Made by a program: the position numbers and the translations under genes. This document shows, one piece after another, positions 1 through 9,453 of a DNA stretch of 64,000 nucleotides. Each line of letters begins with the position of its first letter. The first letter of the stretch is position 1. Source of the stretch: Mycolicibacterium komanii. Its GTDB lineage: Bacteria; Actinomycetota; Actinomycetes; Mycobacteriales; Mycobacteriaceae. Under the pieces are notes generated by a model. That model did not search any database and was not told the origin of the DNA. It saw only the letters and a program-made list of their open reading frames with translations. The DNA lies in NCBI RefSeq assembly GCF_001050035.1, contig NZ_CVTA01000006.1:1-64000 (forward strand). Direction: 5' to 3'.

Positions 1-1
1 C

Positions 2-511
2 GGCCGGCTTCCCGGCGTCACCCGGCTGCCGGGCGGGTGGCGGTATCCCGAGCCGCTGGCGCCGGCCGCGGCCGCCGGCCGGGCGGGTATGGCGCTGCCC
101 ACGCGCGGCGAACTGGTCGAGTCGGTGCGGTCCGTCGACGCGCCGCTGACGCTCGTCGAGGGGGCGGGCGGGTTGCTCGTCGAGATCGGCGCCGCAGCGA
201 CGCTGCGTGACATGGCGGTGGACCTCGGCGCGCCGGTGCTCGTCGTCGTCGCCGCCGGTCTCGGCACGCTCAACCACACCGCGCTCACGCTGGAAGCCCT
301 TGCCCATGACCGTGTTTCGTGTGCCGGCGTGGTGATCGGCGCATGGCCGCCCGTTCCGGACATCGCCGAACGGGGCAACCGCGAAGCCCTCACCGAGCTG
401 GCCCCCGTGCGGGCGATTCTGCCCGCGGGTGCCGGCGCGTTGAGCGCCAAGGAGTTCGAGGCGATGAGCGCGGCGGCGTTCGACCCCGACTGGTTCGCAA
501 GCCTGGTCTGA
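2..511 (+). CDS. bioD: Dethiobiotin synthetase BioD, 5' truncated by the window edge
   Basis: The reading frame is open from base 2, so the ATG at 89 is internal and the true start lies outside the window. BioD is the ATP-dependent carboxylating ligase that closes the ureido ring of 7,8-diaminopelargonate to give dethiobiotin, the substrate of BioB. The visible part holds a [11 protein letters not shown] segment before residue 30, then [12 protein letters not shown] and [12 protein letters not shown], the typical BioD loops around substrate and nucleotide. The P-loop would be in the missing N-terminus. About 169 residues are visible of the roughly 225 usual in mycobacteria. It is followed 2 bp later by the RNA-ligase-like gene. 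Family assignment is secure; completeness cannot be judged. Confidence 0.9.
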   Translation, partial: GRLPGVTRLPGGWRYPEPLAPAAAAGRAGMALPTRGELVESVRSVDAPLTLVEGAGGLLVEIGAAATLRDMAVDLGAPVLVVVAAGLGTLNHTALTLEALAHDRVSCAGVVIGAWPPVPDIAERGNREALTELAPVRAILPAGAGALSAKEFEAMSAAAFDPDWFASLV

Positions 512-513
512 CG

Positions 514-1035
514 ATGGTGCACTCGGTCGAGTTGACGTTCGATCCGGACACGGACGCGAAGCTCCGCCGCGTCTGGGATGACCTGACGCGGGCCGGGATC
601 CGCAGTCAGGCGAGCAACACGTCGCCGAGCAATCGACCGCATGTCACCGTTACCGTCGCGGAGGACATCGACGAGACGGTCAACACCGCGCTGCGCCCGG
701 TGCTGTCGCGGCTGCCGTTGCCCTGCACGATCGGAGCGCCGATGTTGTTCGGCGGCAGGGTGTTCACGCTGGTTCGCCTGGTGGTGCCGTCGGACGAACT
801 GCTGGGGTTGCATCGCCAGGTGCACGAACTGTGCCAGCCCCACATGCCGAAAGGTGTACTGGGGCACGCCGATCCGGGGCAGTGGACGCCGCACGTCACG
901 CTGGCGCGCCGCGTCGCTCCCGACAAGCTGCCCGCCGCGCTGACGGTCAAGTCCGTCGGGCGCGAGGTGCGGGGCACGCTGACCGGGTTGCGTCACTGGG
1001 ACGGCGACAACCGGATCGAGTATCGGATCAGTTGA
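514..1035 (+). CDS. 2'-5' RNA ligase / cyclic phosphodiesterase family protein
   Basis: The product has 173 residues. It belongs to the 2H phosphoesterase superfamily, seen from the paired HxT motifs H43-V-T45 and H127-V-T129 about 84 residues apart. These are the catalytic histidines of LigT-like enzymes, which act on 2',3'-cyclic or 2'-5' phosphodiester bonds in RNA or nucleotides. The ATG at 514 lies 2 bp after the bioD stop, so it is probably the last gene of the bio operon transcript. A longer in-frame start at 319 would run through bioD and is not credible. The physiological substrate is unknown, and nothing in the sequence ties it to biotin. The 3' end overlaps the convergent YjbR gene by 8 bp. 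Confidence 0.8.
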   Translation: MVHSVELTFDPDTDAKLRRVWDDLTRAGIRSQASNTSPSNRPHVTVTVAEDIDETVNTALRPVLSRLPLPCTIGAPMLFGGRVFTLVRLVVPSDELLGLHRQVHELCQPHMPKGVLGHADPGQWTPHVTLARRVAPDKLPAALTVKSVGREVRGTLTGLRHWDGDNRIEYRIS

Positions 1036-1393
1036 CCGTTGCGCTGATGCTTTTCGGCACGCACATCCGCCAGCCGTCGATCACCAGCTCGCGCAGTTCC
1101 TCGTACTCGATCGCGTCGAGCTTGACCAGCATCCAGTTGAACCGCATCTCCGACTCGCGCGGCAGGGCGAACTTGTCGGGTTCGGCGGCGACCATCGCCG
1201 CCCGCTCCTCCTTGGGGAATGCGACGCCCATCACGGTCTCGTCACGCGAGAACGCGACGTAGACGATCTGCCCGACGCGGAACCTGATCCGGTCCCGGAC
1301 GATCGCCTCGTATGAGCGCGGCAGCGTCGCGGTGATGCGCCGGACGTCGTCGACGGTGATCACGTAGCCGATCCTCGTCGAGCGTGAGCTCAT
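1028..1393 (-). CDS. MmcQ/YjbR family protein
   Basis: The product has 121 residues and resembles MmcQ/YjbR (CyaY-like fold) proteins. Visible features are a VDDVRRITATLP start helix, FRVGQIVYVAF and the MRFNWMLVKLDAI strand followed by ELRELVIDGWRMCVPK. The biochemical role of the family is not established; some members are proposed to bind DNA. The ATG at 1393 shares bases with the bioQ stop (ATGA), so translation is coupled to bioQ and this start is preferred over the GTG near 1360. Co-transcription with the biotin repressor does not by itself prove a biotin role. Confidence 0.75.
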   Translation of the reverse strand: MSSRSTRIGYVITVDDVRRITATLPRSYEAIVRDRIRFRVGQIVYVAFSRDETVMGVAFPKEERAAMVAAEPDKFALPRESEMRFNWMLVKLDAIEYEELRELVIDGWRMCVPKSISATVN

Positions 1394-1995
1394 GCGCGAG
1401 AAATCGGCGATTCTTCGAACACAAGCTCACGTTCGGCTACGCCGACGCCGTTCAGCAACAGGCCTACCCCGAAACGGAACCGCGCGGACGCATCTTCGGT
1501 CAACACCGACTGGTCGTCGGGGAGTTCGGCGCCCGCGGCGTCCCACTGCAGGCGCGACTGCTCGTCGACGGTGAAACCGAGCACGTAGTAGACGACCGTG
1601 CGGGCGGCCAGTTCGGCATGGGCCGCGGGCACACCGGCATCAACCGCCGCCTCGGTGAGCCGCTCCACGATGCGCGCCATCGCCGTCGACTGCCCGGCCG
1701 CGAAGCTGGCCGACACCAGCTCGGCGCCGTCGGTATGCGACAACAGCGCGTCGCGTAGGGCCGCGCACAGGGCGGAGACCCGCTCGCGCCAACTGCCCGC
1801 GGCGTCGCCGACGGGCTCCAGGATCCGGTCGGCCACCGCGCCCAGCAGCTGCTGCTTGCTGGTGAAGTGCCAGTACAGCGCGCCGGGGGAGACCTCGAGC
1901 TCGCGCGCCAGCCGCCGCATCGTCAGGTCGGCCAAGCCGTAGGTGTCCAGCAGCGTGGTCGCCGCCTGCACCACGTCGCGTTTGTGGAGCTGCAC
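1390..1995 (-). CDS. bioQ: TetR-family repressor of biotin synthesis, BioQ
   Basis: The product has 201 residues. The N-terminal TetR helix-turn-helix is at about residues 8-52 (LTMRRLARELEVSPGALYWHF). The C-terminal part is an alpha-helical TetR_C-like ligand and dimer domain. The gene is divergent from bioB, and the 47-bp gap carries TGAAC-ACC-GTTCA. That is close to the TGAAC-N3-GTTAC operator reported for Corynebacterium BioQ, and M. smegmatis has a BioQ beside bioB. The start is a GTG at 1995. A TAGGGT box ends 6 nt before it on the minus strand, which suggests a leaderless transcript lying under its own operator, hence autorepression. The name rests on position, operator and family. The nature of the co-repressor signal cannot be read here. 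Confidence 0.82.
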   Translation of the reverse strand: MQLHKRDVVQAATTLLDTYGLADLTMRRLARELEVSPGALYWHFTSKQQLLGAVADRILEPVGDAAGSWRERVSALCAALRDALLSHTDGAELVSASFAAGQSTAMARIVERLTEAAVDAGVPAAHAELAARTVVYYVLGFTVDEQSRLQWDAAGAELPDDQSVLTEDASARFRFGVGLLLNGVGVAERELVFEESPISRA

Positions 1996-2000
1996 GGCCG

Positions 2001-2026
2001 TACCCTAACCTGAACACCGTTCAAGT
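2001..2026 (+). promoter_or_regulatory. bioQ/bioB divergent promoter with BioQ operator
   Basis: A perfect inverted repeat TGAAC-ACC-GTTCA lies at 2011-2023; allowing one mismatch it extends to 19 bp (2008-2026). A plus-strand -10 candidate TACCCT (2001-2006) would place the bioB start point inside the operator. A minus-strand -10 candidate TAGGGT (2007-2002) ends 6 nt before the bioQ GTG. One bound dimer could therefore block both genes. The bioB ribosome-binding site (GAGAGG) follows at about 2030. Confidence 0.75.
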
Positions 2027-2038
2027 GACGAGAGGTGA

Positions 2039-3037
<999 letters not shown>

Positions 3038-3060
3038 GGCGGCCGGTAGAACGTACGAGT

Positions 3061-3252
3061 ATGGCGTTCAACGTCTACACGGGTGAGCCCGACGGCACCG
3101 CGGTGCCGACCGCGGCCCAGCTCGGTCTGGAGCCGCCCCGATTCTGTGGCGAGTGCGGCCGGCGAATGATCGTCCAGGTGCGCCCCGACGGCTGGTCGGC
3201 AAAGTGCTCGCGACACGGGCTGACCGATTCGAAGGATCTGGAACAGCGATGA
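3061..3252 (+). CDS. bsaP: Biotin synthase auxiliary protein BsaP
   Basis: A 63-residue protein with C29-x2-C32 (CGECG) and a third cysteine at 49, spaced like a small metal or iron-sulfur binding knuckle. Its position directly after bioB and its sequence match Rv1590, reported as BsaP and needed by mycobacterial BioB to turn dethiobiotin into biotin. The ATG at 3061 is chosen because the upstream in-frame sequence only shadows bioB. The stop overlaps the next ATG as ATGA, so the membrane protein that follows is translationally coupled. How the cysteines act, and whether they contact the auxiliary cluster of BioB, is inference. Confidence 0.85.
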   Translation: MAFNVYTGEPDGTAVPTAAQLGLEPPRFCGECGRRMIVQVRPDGWSAKCSRHGLTDSKDLEQR

Positions 3253-3902
3253 ACGACCTTGCGGCGCCGAAGATCTCGCGTACCCGTGCCATGCTGACGG
3301 TGGTGGTGTCGCTGGCGGTGATCGGCGCGCTGGTCGGTGCACTGTGGGCGTGGCTGGCGCCGCCGATCCACGGCGTCGTCGCGCTGGCGCGTGACGGAGA
3401 CCGTGTCCGCGCCCATCTGGGCAACGAGGGAGACCACTTCTTCGTCGCGGCGTTTTTGCTCGTCGGCATGCTCTGCGTCGTCGCGGTCGTCGCCGCAACG
3501 GCGGTGTGGCAGTGGCGAATGCACCGCGGTCCGGCGATGACGGCCGCGCTGGTGTCCGGATGCATGCTGGCGGCGGGCGTGGCCGCCGGTGTGGGAGCGC
3601 TTCTCGTGCACCTGCGCTACGGGACCATCGACGTCGCCGCCGCGCCGGTGACCCCCGAACACCGCGTGCACTACGTCACCGAGGCGCCGCCGGTGTTCTT
3701 CGGGCACTCGCCGATACAGGCGGTGCTGACGATCCTGTTTCCGGCAGCGGTCGCGGCGCTCGTCTACTCGCTGGCCGCCGTCTCCACCGCGCGCGACGAT
3801 CTCGGCGCATGGCCGCCGGTCGAGGTTCCGACGTTCGTCCCGCCGGCCGCCTCAGCGGTTACAGCGGAGAGCGCTCCACCCGCCGGCCCGTCATCACCTT
3901 GA
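3249..3902 (+). CDS. DUF2567 membrane protein (Rv1591-like)
   Basis: The product has 217 residues with four predicted membrane helices: about residues 14-36, 64-84, 96-114 and 154-176. The extracellular loops are short, and the tail is rich in proline, serine and alanine. No catalytic motif is visible. It resembles Rv1591, a conserved mycobacterial membrane protein of unknown function. The ATG overlaps the bsaP stop by 4 nt, so it is made from the biotin operon. The 3' end overlaps the convergent lipase gene by 44 bp. A role in biotin or precursor transport or in membrane anchoring of the pathway is possible but unsupported by motif. Confidence 0.75.
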   Translation: MNDLAAPKISRTRAMLTVVVSLAVIGALVGALWAWLAPPIHGVVALARDGDRVRAHLGNEGDHFFVAAFLLVGMLCVVAVVAATAVWQWRMHRGPAMTAALVSGCMLAAGVAAGVGALLVHLRYGTIDVAAAPVTPEHRVHYVTEAPPVFFGHSPIQAVLTILFPAAVAALVYSLAAVSTARDDLGAWPPVEVPTFVPPAASAVTAESAPPAGPSSP

Positions 3903-5196
3903 CCGCGATGCGGACCAGCCGCGTCATCCCGACATAGGTCATCGGGTTCAGCAGCGTCGGCCAGGTCGTGCGCACCAGGTGCTCCGAGAGCGGCTTGCCG
4001 TCGAAGCGGTCGATCAGCCAGCGCAGCGCCATCGGCGCCGACATCGGGTGCAGCAACATGTGCTCGCTGAACAGGTCGCGGTGGTAGGTAACCGAGGCGC
4101 CGCCGCTGCGGTAGATCTCCGTGAGTTCGTCGATGTCGCCGACCGCGACGATCCGGTCGTGTACGGCCTGCACGATCAGCACCGGCGGCGTGGGCACCGC
4201 GGTGCCCAGTTTGATGGCGTCGAAGACGTGCTTGACCTCGGGGAGGTCGAGGATCTCGTTGAGGGGCCGGTCGACCAGCTTGGCCATGTCCATGCCCGCG
4301 AACCGCAACACGGCCTGCGCGGTGGTCATGTCCTGGATGCGCAGCAACATCGCCTTGCCGGTCTCGGTGGCGTGTTCCTGGATGACCCGGTCGAGGTCCG
4401 GATAGACGTGGCTCAGCGCCGCGACCACCATCGCGGGCAGCCCGGAGTACAGGCTGCCGTTGAGCCGCCGGTACGCGTGGCCGAGATCCCCGACGGGGGA
4501 GCCGAGCACTGCGCCGACGATGTTGAGCTCAGGCGCGTACTGGCCGTGCACCTCGGCCGCCCAGGCCGACGCCAGCCCGCCGCCCGAGTAGCCCCAGATG
4601 CCGATGGGGGCCGATTCGCTCAGTCCGAGGCGCTCGCTGTTCACCGCGGCGCGCAGGCCGTCGAGGATGCGGTATCCGGGCTCGTACGGCGTGCCCCATA
4701 TGCCGTGGGCGCCCTCGTGGTCGGGCACCGAGACCGCCCACCCCTCGGCGAGGGCGGCGGCGATCAGCAGGAACTCCAGCTGGGCGAGCGCGCCGGTGGC
4801 CACCGCCTTGCGGCGCAGCGCGTACGACGGGAAGCAGCGCGACGACACGGCGTCGATCGCGCACTGGTAGGAGATCACGGGCACGACGTCGCGATTCGCC
4901 CGCTCGGCGGGCACGATCACCGTGGTCACGGTGGCCTCCGCGGCACCGTTCATGTCGGTGGTGCGGTACAGCAGCTGCGTCGCGGTCAACTTCTGCGGGA
5001 TCAGGCCGAAAAAGGCCAGCTCCACGTCGCGACTGCGCAGCACGGTGCCGGGTTCGGCGTGCTGGAAACCGCTCGGCGGTTCATAGAACGGATCGTCGGC
5101 CGGAAGCAGCGGACGGGCGCCGCGCGACAGCTCTTCGTGGGGTACGTGCCCGATCCACTCGGCACCTGAGGCTGGCGCGGCGTTGCCCAGAGACAT
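3859..5196 (-). CDS. LIP-family triacylglycerol lipase/esterase (Rv1592c-like)
   Basis: A 445-residue alpha/beta hydrolase of the secretory lipase (LIP) type. The nucleophile elbow is G-Y-S204-G-G in [15 protein letters not shown] probable acid lies in [14 protein letters not shown] and a probable histidine in [10 protein letters not shown] near the C-terminus. [20 protein letters not shown] is the usual start of the domain. No convincing signal peptide follows the ATG at 5196, so export is uncertain. It resembles Rv1592c, described as a lipid-active hydrolase. It lies 42 bp downstream of nrtR on the same strand. A 17-bp palindrome sits 14 bp before the start. Confidence 0.85.
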   Translation of the reverse strand: MSLGNAAPASGAEWIGHVPHEELSRGARPLLPADDPFYEPPSGFQHAEPGTVLRSRDVELAFFGLIPQKLTATQLLYRTTDMNGAAEATVTTVIVPAERANRDVVPVISYQCAIDAVSSRCFPSYALRRKAVATGALAQLEFLLIAAALAEGWAVSVPDHEGAHGIWGTPYEPGYRILDGLRAAVNSERLGLSESAPIGIWGYSGGGLASAWAAEVHGQYAPELNIVGAVLGSPVGDLGHAYRRLNGSLYSGLPAMVVAALSHVYPDLDRVIQEHATETGKAMLLRIQDMTTAQAVLRFAGMDMAKLVDRPLNEILDLPEVKHVFDAIKLGTAVPTPPVLIVQAVHDRIVAVGDIDELTEIYRSGGASVTYHRDLFSEHMLLHPMSAPMALRWLIDRFDGKPLSEHLVRTTWPTLLNPMTYVGMTRLVRIAVKVMTGRRVERSPL

Positions 5197-5209
5197 TTCG
5201 CCATTGTTA

Positions 5210-5226
5210 CTTAAGGAAGCCTTAAG
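5210..5226. promoter_or_regulatory. Perfect palindrome upstream of the lipase gene
   Basis: CTTAAGG-AAG-CCTTAAG is a perfect 7-bp inverted repeat with a 3-bp centre in the 42-bp gap between nrtR and the lipase. It is AT-rich within GC-rich DNA and lies 14 bp before the lipase ATG, as expected for an operator. No U-run follows it, so a terminator for nrtR is less likely. The regulator is unknown. Confidence 0.5.
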
Positions 5227-5238
5227 AATCCAGTCGAC

Positions 5239-5943
5239 TCACCCGGGCGGGCGCAAGGCGGCGAATTCGTCGGTCACCCGGTAACGGGACTCGGTGAACC
5301 GATACAACGCCGCCGGCCGGCCGCCGCTGCGACCCGAACGCGCCGTGGTGCCCGTGCGGGTGATGACGTTGCGACGTTCGAGCACGCGTTGCAGATTGGT
5401 GGCGTCCACGTGATGGCCGAGCGCGGCACTGTAGATGTCCCGCAGCGCGGACAGCGCGAATTCAGTTGGGGCCAACGCGAATCCGATGTTCGTATACGAC
5501 AGTTTGGCGACCAGCCGGGTGCGGGCGTGTTCGACCATCGTGCCGTGGTCGAACGCCATCGGCGGCAGGTCGCTCACCGGATGCCAGCGGGTGTCCGGGG
5601 GCAGTTCCGGCGTCGCGGGGGAGGGCACCAGCCCGAGGAACGTCGATGCGATCGTCCGATCGCCGGGGACCCGGTGTGGGTCGGAGAAGACAGCGAGCTG
5701 CTCGAGGTGGGCAAGCTCACGCAGGTCCACTTTTTCGGCGAGTTGGCGACGGACGGAGCTGGTCAGGTCCTCGTCGTCGCCGAGGCGGCCGCCCGGTAGC
5801 GACCAACTGCCGCGCTGCGGATCGAGTGCCCGCTGCCACAACAGCACGTGAAGTGCTGGTTTCCCGTCTGTGGCCCCGTCGATGTCCTCCCGAACCTGGA
5901 ACACAGCGGCGAGCACCTCGTGCGCGGTGCTAATATGTGCCAT
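5239..5943 (-). CDS. nrtR: Nudix-related transcriptional regulator NrtR
   Basis: The product has 234 residues. Residues about 5-150 form a Nudix-like domain (LLWQRALDPQRGSWSLPGGRL, then a degenerate Nudix helix). Residues about 160-225 form a winged helix with TNLQRVLERRNVI and a GGRPAALYRF wing. This is the NrtR architecture: Nudix domains that sense ADP-ribose-type ligands and control NAD genes. It faces nadABC across a 23-bp palindrome that abuts its ATG. A longer frame to 6192 runs into nadA and is rejected. A TACAAT box ends 7 nt before the ATG, so the mRNA is probably leaderless and autoregulated. The Nudix box lacks the full catalytic REx2EE pattern, consistent with a regulator. Confidence 0.88.
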   Translation of the reverse strand: MAHISTAHEVLAAVFQVREDIDGATDGKPALHVLLWQRALDPQRGSWSLPGGRLGDDEDLTSSVRRQLAEKVDLRELAHLEQLAVFSDPHRVPGDRTIASTFLGLVPSPATPELPPDTRWHPVSDLPPMAFDHGTMVEHARTRLVAKLSYTNIGFALAPTEFALSALRDIYSAALGHHVDATNLQRVLERRNVITRTGTTARSGRSGGRPAALYRFTESRYRVTDEFAALRPPG

Positions 5944-5966
5944 GTTTTCGATTGTAAGTCGAAAAC
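5928..5966. promoter_or_regulatory. nrtR/nadA divergent promoter with NrtR operator
   Basis: A perfect inverted repeat has arms GTTTTCGA (5944-5951) and TCGAAAAC (5959-5966) separated by TTGTAAG. On the minus strand the TACAAT hexamer (5956-5951) inside it lies 7 nt before the nrtR ATG. On the plus strand an extended -10, TGC-TAATAT (5928-5936), would start nadA transcription at the left edge of the palindrome. Occupancy would therefore block both directions. Confidence 0.75.
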
Positions 5967-5990
5967 CCGATTTGGACGAAGGAGGCGGCC

Positions 5991-7034
5991 ATGACGGTTT
6001 TGCACCGTATGCCCGCAGATGACCTTTCGAGCCGCATCGTCGACGGCCCGACCGGCTTTTCCGGAGTCGACGGCGACGAGGAATGGGCCGCCGAGGTTCG
6101 TCGGCTTGCCGATCTACGGGGCGCGACGCTGCTGGCGCACAACTATCAGCTGCCCGCGATCCAGGACGTCGCCGATCACGTCGGTGACTCACTGGCGCTG
6201 TCGCGGATCGCCGCCGATGTCGGTGAGGACACCATCGTGTTCTGCGGCGTGCACTTCATGGCCGAGACCGCCAAGATCCTGTCGCCGGACAAGACGGTGC
6301 TCATCCCGGACCAGCGGGCGGGTTGTTCGCTCGCCGATTCCATCACCGCCGACGAACTGCGCGCATGGAAGGCCGAACATCCCGGCGCGGTCGTGGTGTC
6401 CTACGTCAACACCACCGCAGCGGTGAAGGCCGAGACCGACATCTGCTGCACGTCATCGAACGCGGTCGAAGTGGTGGCGTCGATCCCCGAAGACCGCGAG
6501 GTGTTGTTCTGCCCGGACCAGTTCCTCGGCGCACACGTCCGGCGCGTGACCGGTCGCAAGAACTTGCACGTGTGGGCGGGTGAATGCCACGTGCACGCCG
6601 GGATCAACGGCGACGAACTCGCCGACCAGGCTCGCACGCATCCCGATGCCGAACTGTTCGTGCACCCCGAATGCGGTTGCGCGACATCGGCTTTGTACCT
6701 CGCCGGTGAGGGCGCGTTCCCGGAGGACAGGGTCAAGATCTTGTCCACAGGCGGGATGCTGGACGCCGCCCGCGGGACCGGCGCCCGTCAGGTGCTGGTC
6801 GCGACCGAGGTCGGGATGCTGCACCAGTTGCGCCGCGCCGCACCGGGTGTCGACTTCATGGCGGTCAACGACCGTGCCTCCTGCCGGTACATGAAGATGA
6901 TCACCCCCGCCGCGCTGCTGCGCTGCCTGGTGGAGGGCAAGGACGAGGTGCACGTGGATCCCGAGACCGCGCGGCTGGCGCGGGCCAGCGTGCAACGCAT
7001 GATCGAAATCGGCCAGCCCGGCGGCGGAGAATGA
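5991..7034 (+). CDS. nadA: Quinolinate synthase NadA
   Basis: The product has 347 residues. It condenses iminoaspartate from NadB with dihydroxyacetone phosphate to give quinolinate, using a [4Fe-4S] cluster. Conserved cysteine-bearing motifs are visible in [26 protein letters not shown] and HPECGC. LAHNYQ near residue 46 and STGGML near residue 253 are also typical. The ATG at 5991 has a strong AAGGAGG 9 nt upstream. It is the first gene of nadA-nadB-nadC, an overlapping operon probably repressed by NrtR when NAD is plentiful. Confidence 0.97.
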   Translation: MTVLHRMPADDLSSRIVDGPTGFSGVDGDEEWAAEVRRLADLRGATLLAHNYQLPAIQDVADHVGDSLALSRIAADVGEDTIVFCGVHFMAETAKILSPDKTVLIPDQRAGCSLADSITADELRAWKAEHPGAVVVSYVNTTAAVKAETDICCTSSNAVEVVASIPEDREVLFCPDQFLGAHVRRVTGRKNLHVWAGECHVHAGINGDELADQARTHPDAELFVHPECGCATSALYLAGEGAFPEDRVKILSTGGMLDAARGTGARQVLVATEVGMLHQLRRAAPGVDFMAVNDRASCRYMKMITPAALLRCLVEGKDEVHVDPETARLARASVQRMIEIGQPGGGE

Positions 7035-8596
7035 CCCGCCCGGCGGCCTGCGGTGCCGGCAGGTGGGCCGGTCACTGGCAGCAGCGCGCCGACGTCGTCG
7101 TCATCGGCACCGGCGTGGCCGGGCTGGGGGCGGCGCTGGCCGCACACCGCCGGGGCCGAAAAGTGATGGTGCTCAGCAAGACCGGTGACACGGCGACGTT
7201 CTATGCCCAGGGCGGTATCGCGGTCGTGCTCCCGGACGCCCTGCGCGAGGACGGCGACTCGATCGAGGCACACATCGCCGATACGCTCACCGCCGGCGCG
7301 GGACTCTGCGACCCCGACGCCGTGCGCTCGATCGTGACCGACGGATACCGCGCGGTCGCGGAACTGGTCGACCACGGCGCGCAGTTCGACGAGTCGACAG
7401 AGGGGACGTGGTCGCTGACCCGCGAGGGTGGGCATTCGTGGCGTCGGATCATCCACGCCGGCGGCGATGCGACCGGCGCCGAGGTGCAGCGAACCCTCGA
7501 CGGCGCGGCCGCCACCCTCGACATCCGGCACAACCACGTCGCGATCCAGATCCTGCAGGATGATGGTGCCGTCACCGGCGTACTGGTGCTCAATGACGAC
7601 GGCCCGGGGGTGGTGCACGCGCCGTCGGTGATTCTCGCGACCGGGGGATTGGGTCACCTCTACTCGGCGACGACCAACCCCGAAGGATCTACAGGAGACG
7701 GCGTCGCGCTGGCCAGTTGGGCTGGAGTGCCGATCAGCGACATCGAGTTCATCCAGTTCCACCCCACCATGCTCTTCGACGGTCACGCTGCGGGCAGGCG
7801 TCCGCTGATCACCGAGGCCGTCCGCGGCGAGGGGGCGAAACTCGTTGACTCCGAGGGCCGTTCCGTCACCGAAGGCGTGCACCCGATGGGTGACCTGGCG
7901 CCGCGCGATGTCGTGGCCGGTGCGATCAACGCCCGCATGGAGCAGACGGGAGCGCCGTGCGTGTTCCTCGACGCCCGGCGCATCGACAATTTCGAGAAGC
8001 GATTCCCGACGGTGACCGCGGCCTGCCGCGCGGCCGGTATCGACCCGACGCTCGAGGCGATCCCCGTCCTGCCGGGCGCTCATTACAGCTGTGGCGGCGT
8101 GGTCACCGATGTGCACGGACGCACCGAACTCGAGGGGCTGTTCGCCGCCGGCGAGGTCGCGCGCACGGGCATGCACGGTGCCAACAGACTGGCGTCGAAC
8201 AGCCTGCTCGAGGGGCTCGTGATCGGGAGCCGGGCCGGAAACGCCGCCGCTGCACACGCCTTGGTCAGCGGGCCAGTTACGGCGCGGCCACCCGAGCCCG
8301 TCGTGCGACGGGCCCTGGCGCGGGCCGACCTGCAGCGGGCGATGACGAAGAACGCCGGCGTGGTCCGCGATGCCGACGGCCTGTGCGTCCTGGCCAAGGA
8401 ACTCGATACCGCGCCGCGACGGGTCATTGCGTCGCGCGCCGATTTCGAGGACGCCGCGCTGACCACCGCCGCGGCGGCCGTCGCCGCGGCAGCGTTGACC
8501 CGTACCGAGTCTCGGGGTTGCCACCATCGTCGCGACTACCCGGACACCGACCCGGCGCAGGCACGCTCTCTGCTTCCGGCGGGGGTGTGCTGCTGA
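7031..8596 (+). CDS. nadB: L-aspartate oxidase NadB
   Basis: A 521-residue FAD enzyme that oxidises L-aspartate to iminoaspartate for NadA. The dinucleotide fold is at residues 24-37 ([14 protein letters not shown]). Further flavoprotein motifs are YAQGGIAV, the [17 protein letters not shown] active-site segment, [23 protein letters not shown] and the [19 protein letters not shown]-terminal FAD loop. The ATG overlaps the nadA stop (ATGA). The C-terminus is Cys-rich (GVCC) just before the TGATG junction with nadC. Confidence 0.97.
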   Translation: MTRPAACGAGRWAGHWQQRADVVVIGTGVAGLGAALAAHRRGRKVMVLSKTGDTATFYAQGGIAVVLPDALREDGDSIEAHIADTLTAGAGLCDPDAVRSIVTDGYRAVAELVDHGAQFDESTEGTWSLTREGGHSWRRIIHAGGDATGAEVQRTLDGAAATLDIRHNHVAIQILQDDGAVTGVLVLNDDGPGVVHAPSVILATGGLGHLYSATTNPEGSTGDGVALASWAGVPISDIEFIQFHPTMLFDGHAAGRRPLITEAVRGEGAKLVDSEGRSVTEGVHPMGDLAPRDVVAGAINARMEQTGAPCVFLDARRIDNFEKRFPTVTAACRAAGIDPTLEAIPVLPGAHYSCGGVVTDVHGRTELEGLFAAGEVARTGMHGANRLASNSLLEGLVIGSRAGNAAAAHALVSGPVTARPPEPVVRRALARADLQRAMTKNAGVVRDADGLCVLAKELDTAPRRVIASRADFEDAALTTAAAAVAAAALTRTESRGCHHRRDYPDTDPAQARSLLPAGVCC

Positions 8597-9453
8597 TGGA
8601 GCTGACCGCCGACGAGCTCACCGAGGCTCGCAGGGTGATCGCCCGCGCCCTCGAAGAGGATCTGCGTTACGGCCCGGACGTCACCACACTTTCGACGGTG
8701 CCCGCGGATGCCAGGACGACGGCGTCGATGGTGGTCCGCGAGCCCGGTGTGATCGCGGGTGTGGACATCGCTCTGCTGGCCTTCGACGAGGTGATCGGCG
8801 CCGACAACTATCTGGTCAAGCACCGCGTCGAGGACGGTGCCCGGCTCGACCCGGGCGGTGTCGTCCTTACCGTCGAGGCGCCGACGCAGGGACTGCTGAC
8901 GGCCGAGCGCACCACGCTGAACCTGGTCTGCCACCTGTCGGGCATCGCCACCGCGACGGCGGCATGGGTCGATGCTGTCTCCGGGACGGTGGCCAAGATC
9001 CGCGACACGCGAAAAACGTTGCCCGGCTTGCGCGCACTGCAGAAGTACGCGGTGCGCGTCGGTGGCGGTGTCAACCACCGGATGGGGCTCGGCGACGCGG
9101 CGCTGATCAAGGACAACCATGTCGCAGCCGCGGGGTCGGTGGTGGCGGCGCTGCGGGCCGTGCGCGCAGCCTCGCCCGAACTCGAATGTGAAGTCGAGGT
9201 CGACTCGCTCGAGCAGCTTGACGAGGTGTTGGCCGAGAACGTCGAGCTCGTGCTGCTCGACAACTTCCCGGTGTGGCAGACACAGATCGCGGTGCAGCGC
9301 CGCGACTCTCACTCGCCTGCAACGAAACTGGAGTCATCCGGCGGGCTGTCGCTAAAGAGCGCCGCGGAATACGCGGGCACCGGCGTCGACTACCTGGCGG
9401 TCGGGGCGCTCACCCATTCGGTGCGAGTGCTCGATATCGGACTCGATGTCTAG
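8596..9453 (+). CDS. nadC: Nicotinate-nucleotide pyrophosphorylase (quinolinate phosphoribosyltransferase) NadC
   Basis: The product has 285 residues. It converts quinolinate and PRPP to nicotinate mononucleotide, CO2 and pyrophosphate. Typical motifs are EEDLRYGPDVTT near the start, AERTTLNLVCHLSGIAT, the KIRDTRKTLPGLR PRPP-binding segment, VGGGVNHRMGL, IKDNH, and ESSGGLSL near the C-terminus. The ATG shares its A with the nadB stop (TGATG). It is the third gene of the NrtR-controlled operon. Confidence 0.97.
   Translation: MELTADELTEARRVIARALEEDLRYGPDVTTLSTVPADARTTASMVVREPGVIAGVDIALLAFDEVIGADNYLVKHRVEDGARLDPGGVVLTVEAPTQGLLTAERTTLNLVCHLSGIATATAAWVDAVSGTVAKIRDTRKTLPGLRALQKYAVRVGGGVNHRMGLGDAALIKDNHVAAAGSVVAALRAVRAASPELECEVEVDSLEQLDEVLAENVELVLLDNFPVWQTQIAVQRRDSHSPATKLESSGGLSLKSAAEYAGTGVDYLAVGALTHSVRVLDIGLDV

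Noticed and set aside
5944..6192. N-terminal extension of nrtR by 83 codons to a start at 6192
   Set aside because: It would lie antisense to nadA and span the operator. The Nudix domain begins right after the ATG at 5943, and a -10 box is 7 nt before it.
6788..8527. 579-codon minus-strand frame across nadA/nadB
   Set aside because: It is antisense to well-conserved nadA and nadB and reads as Arg/Gly/His-rich sequence.
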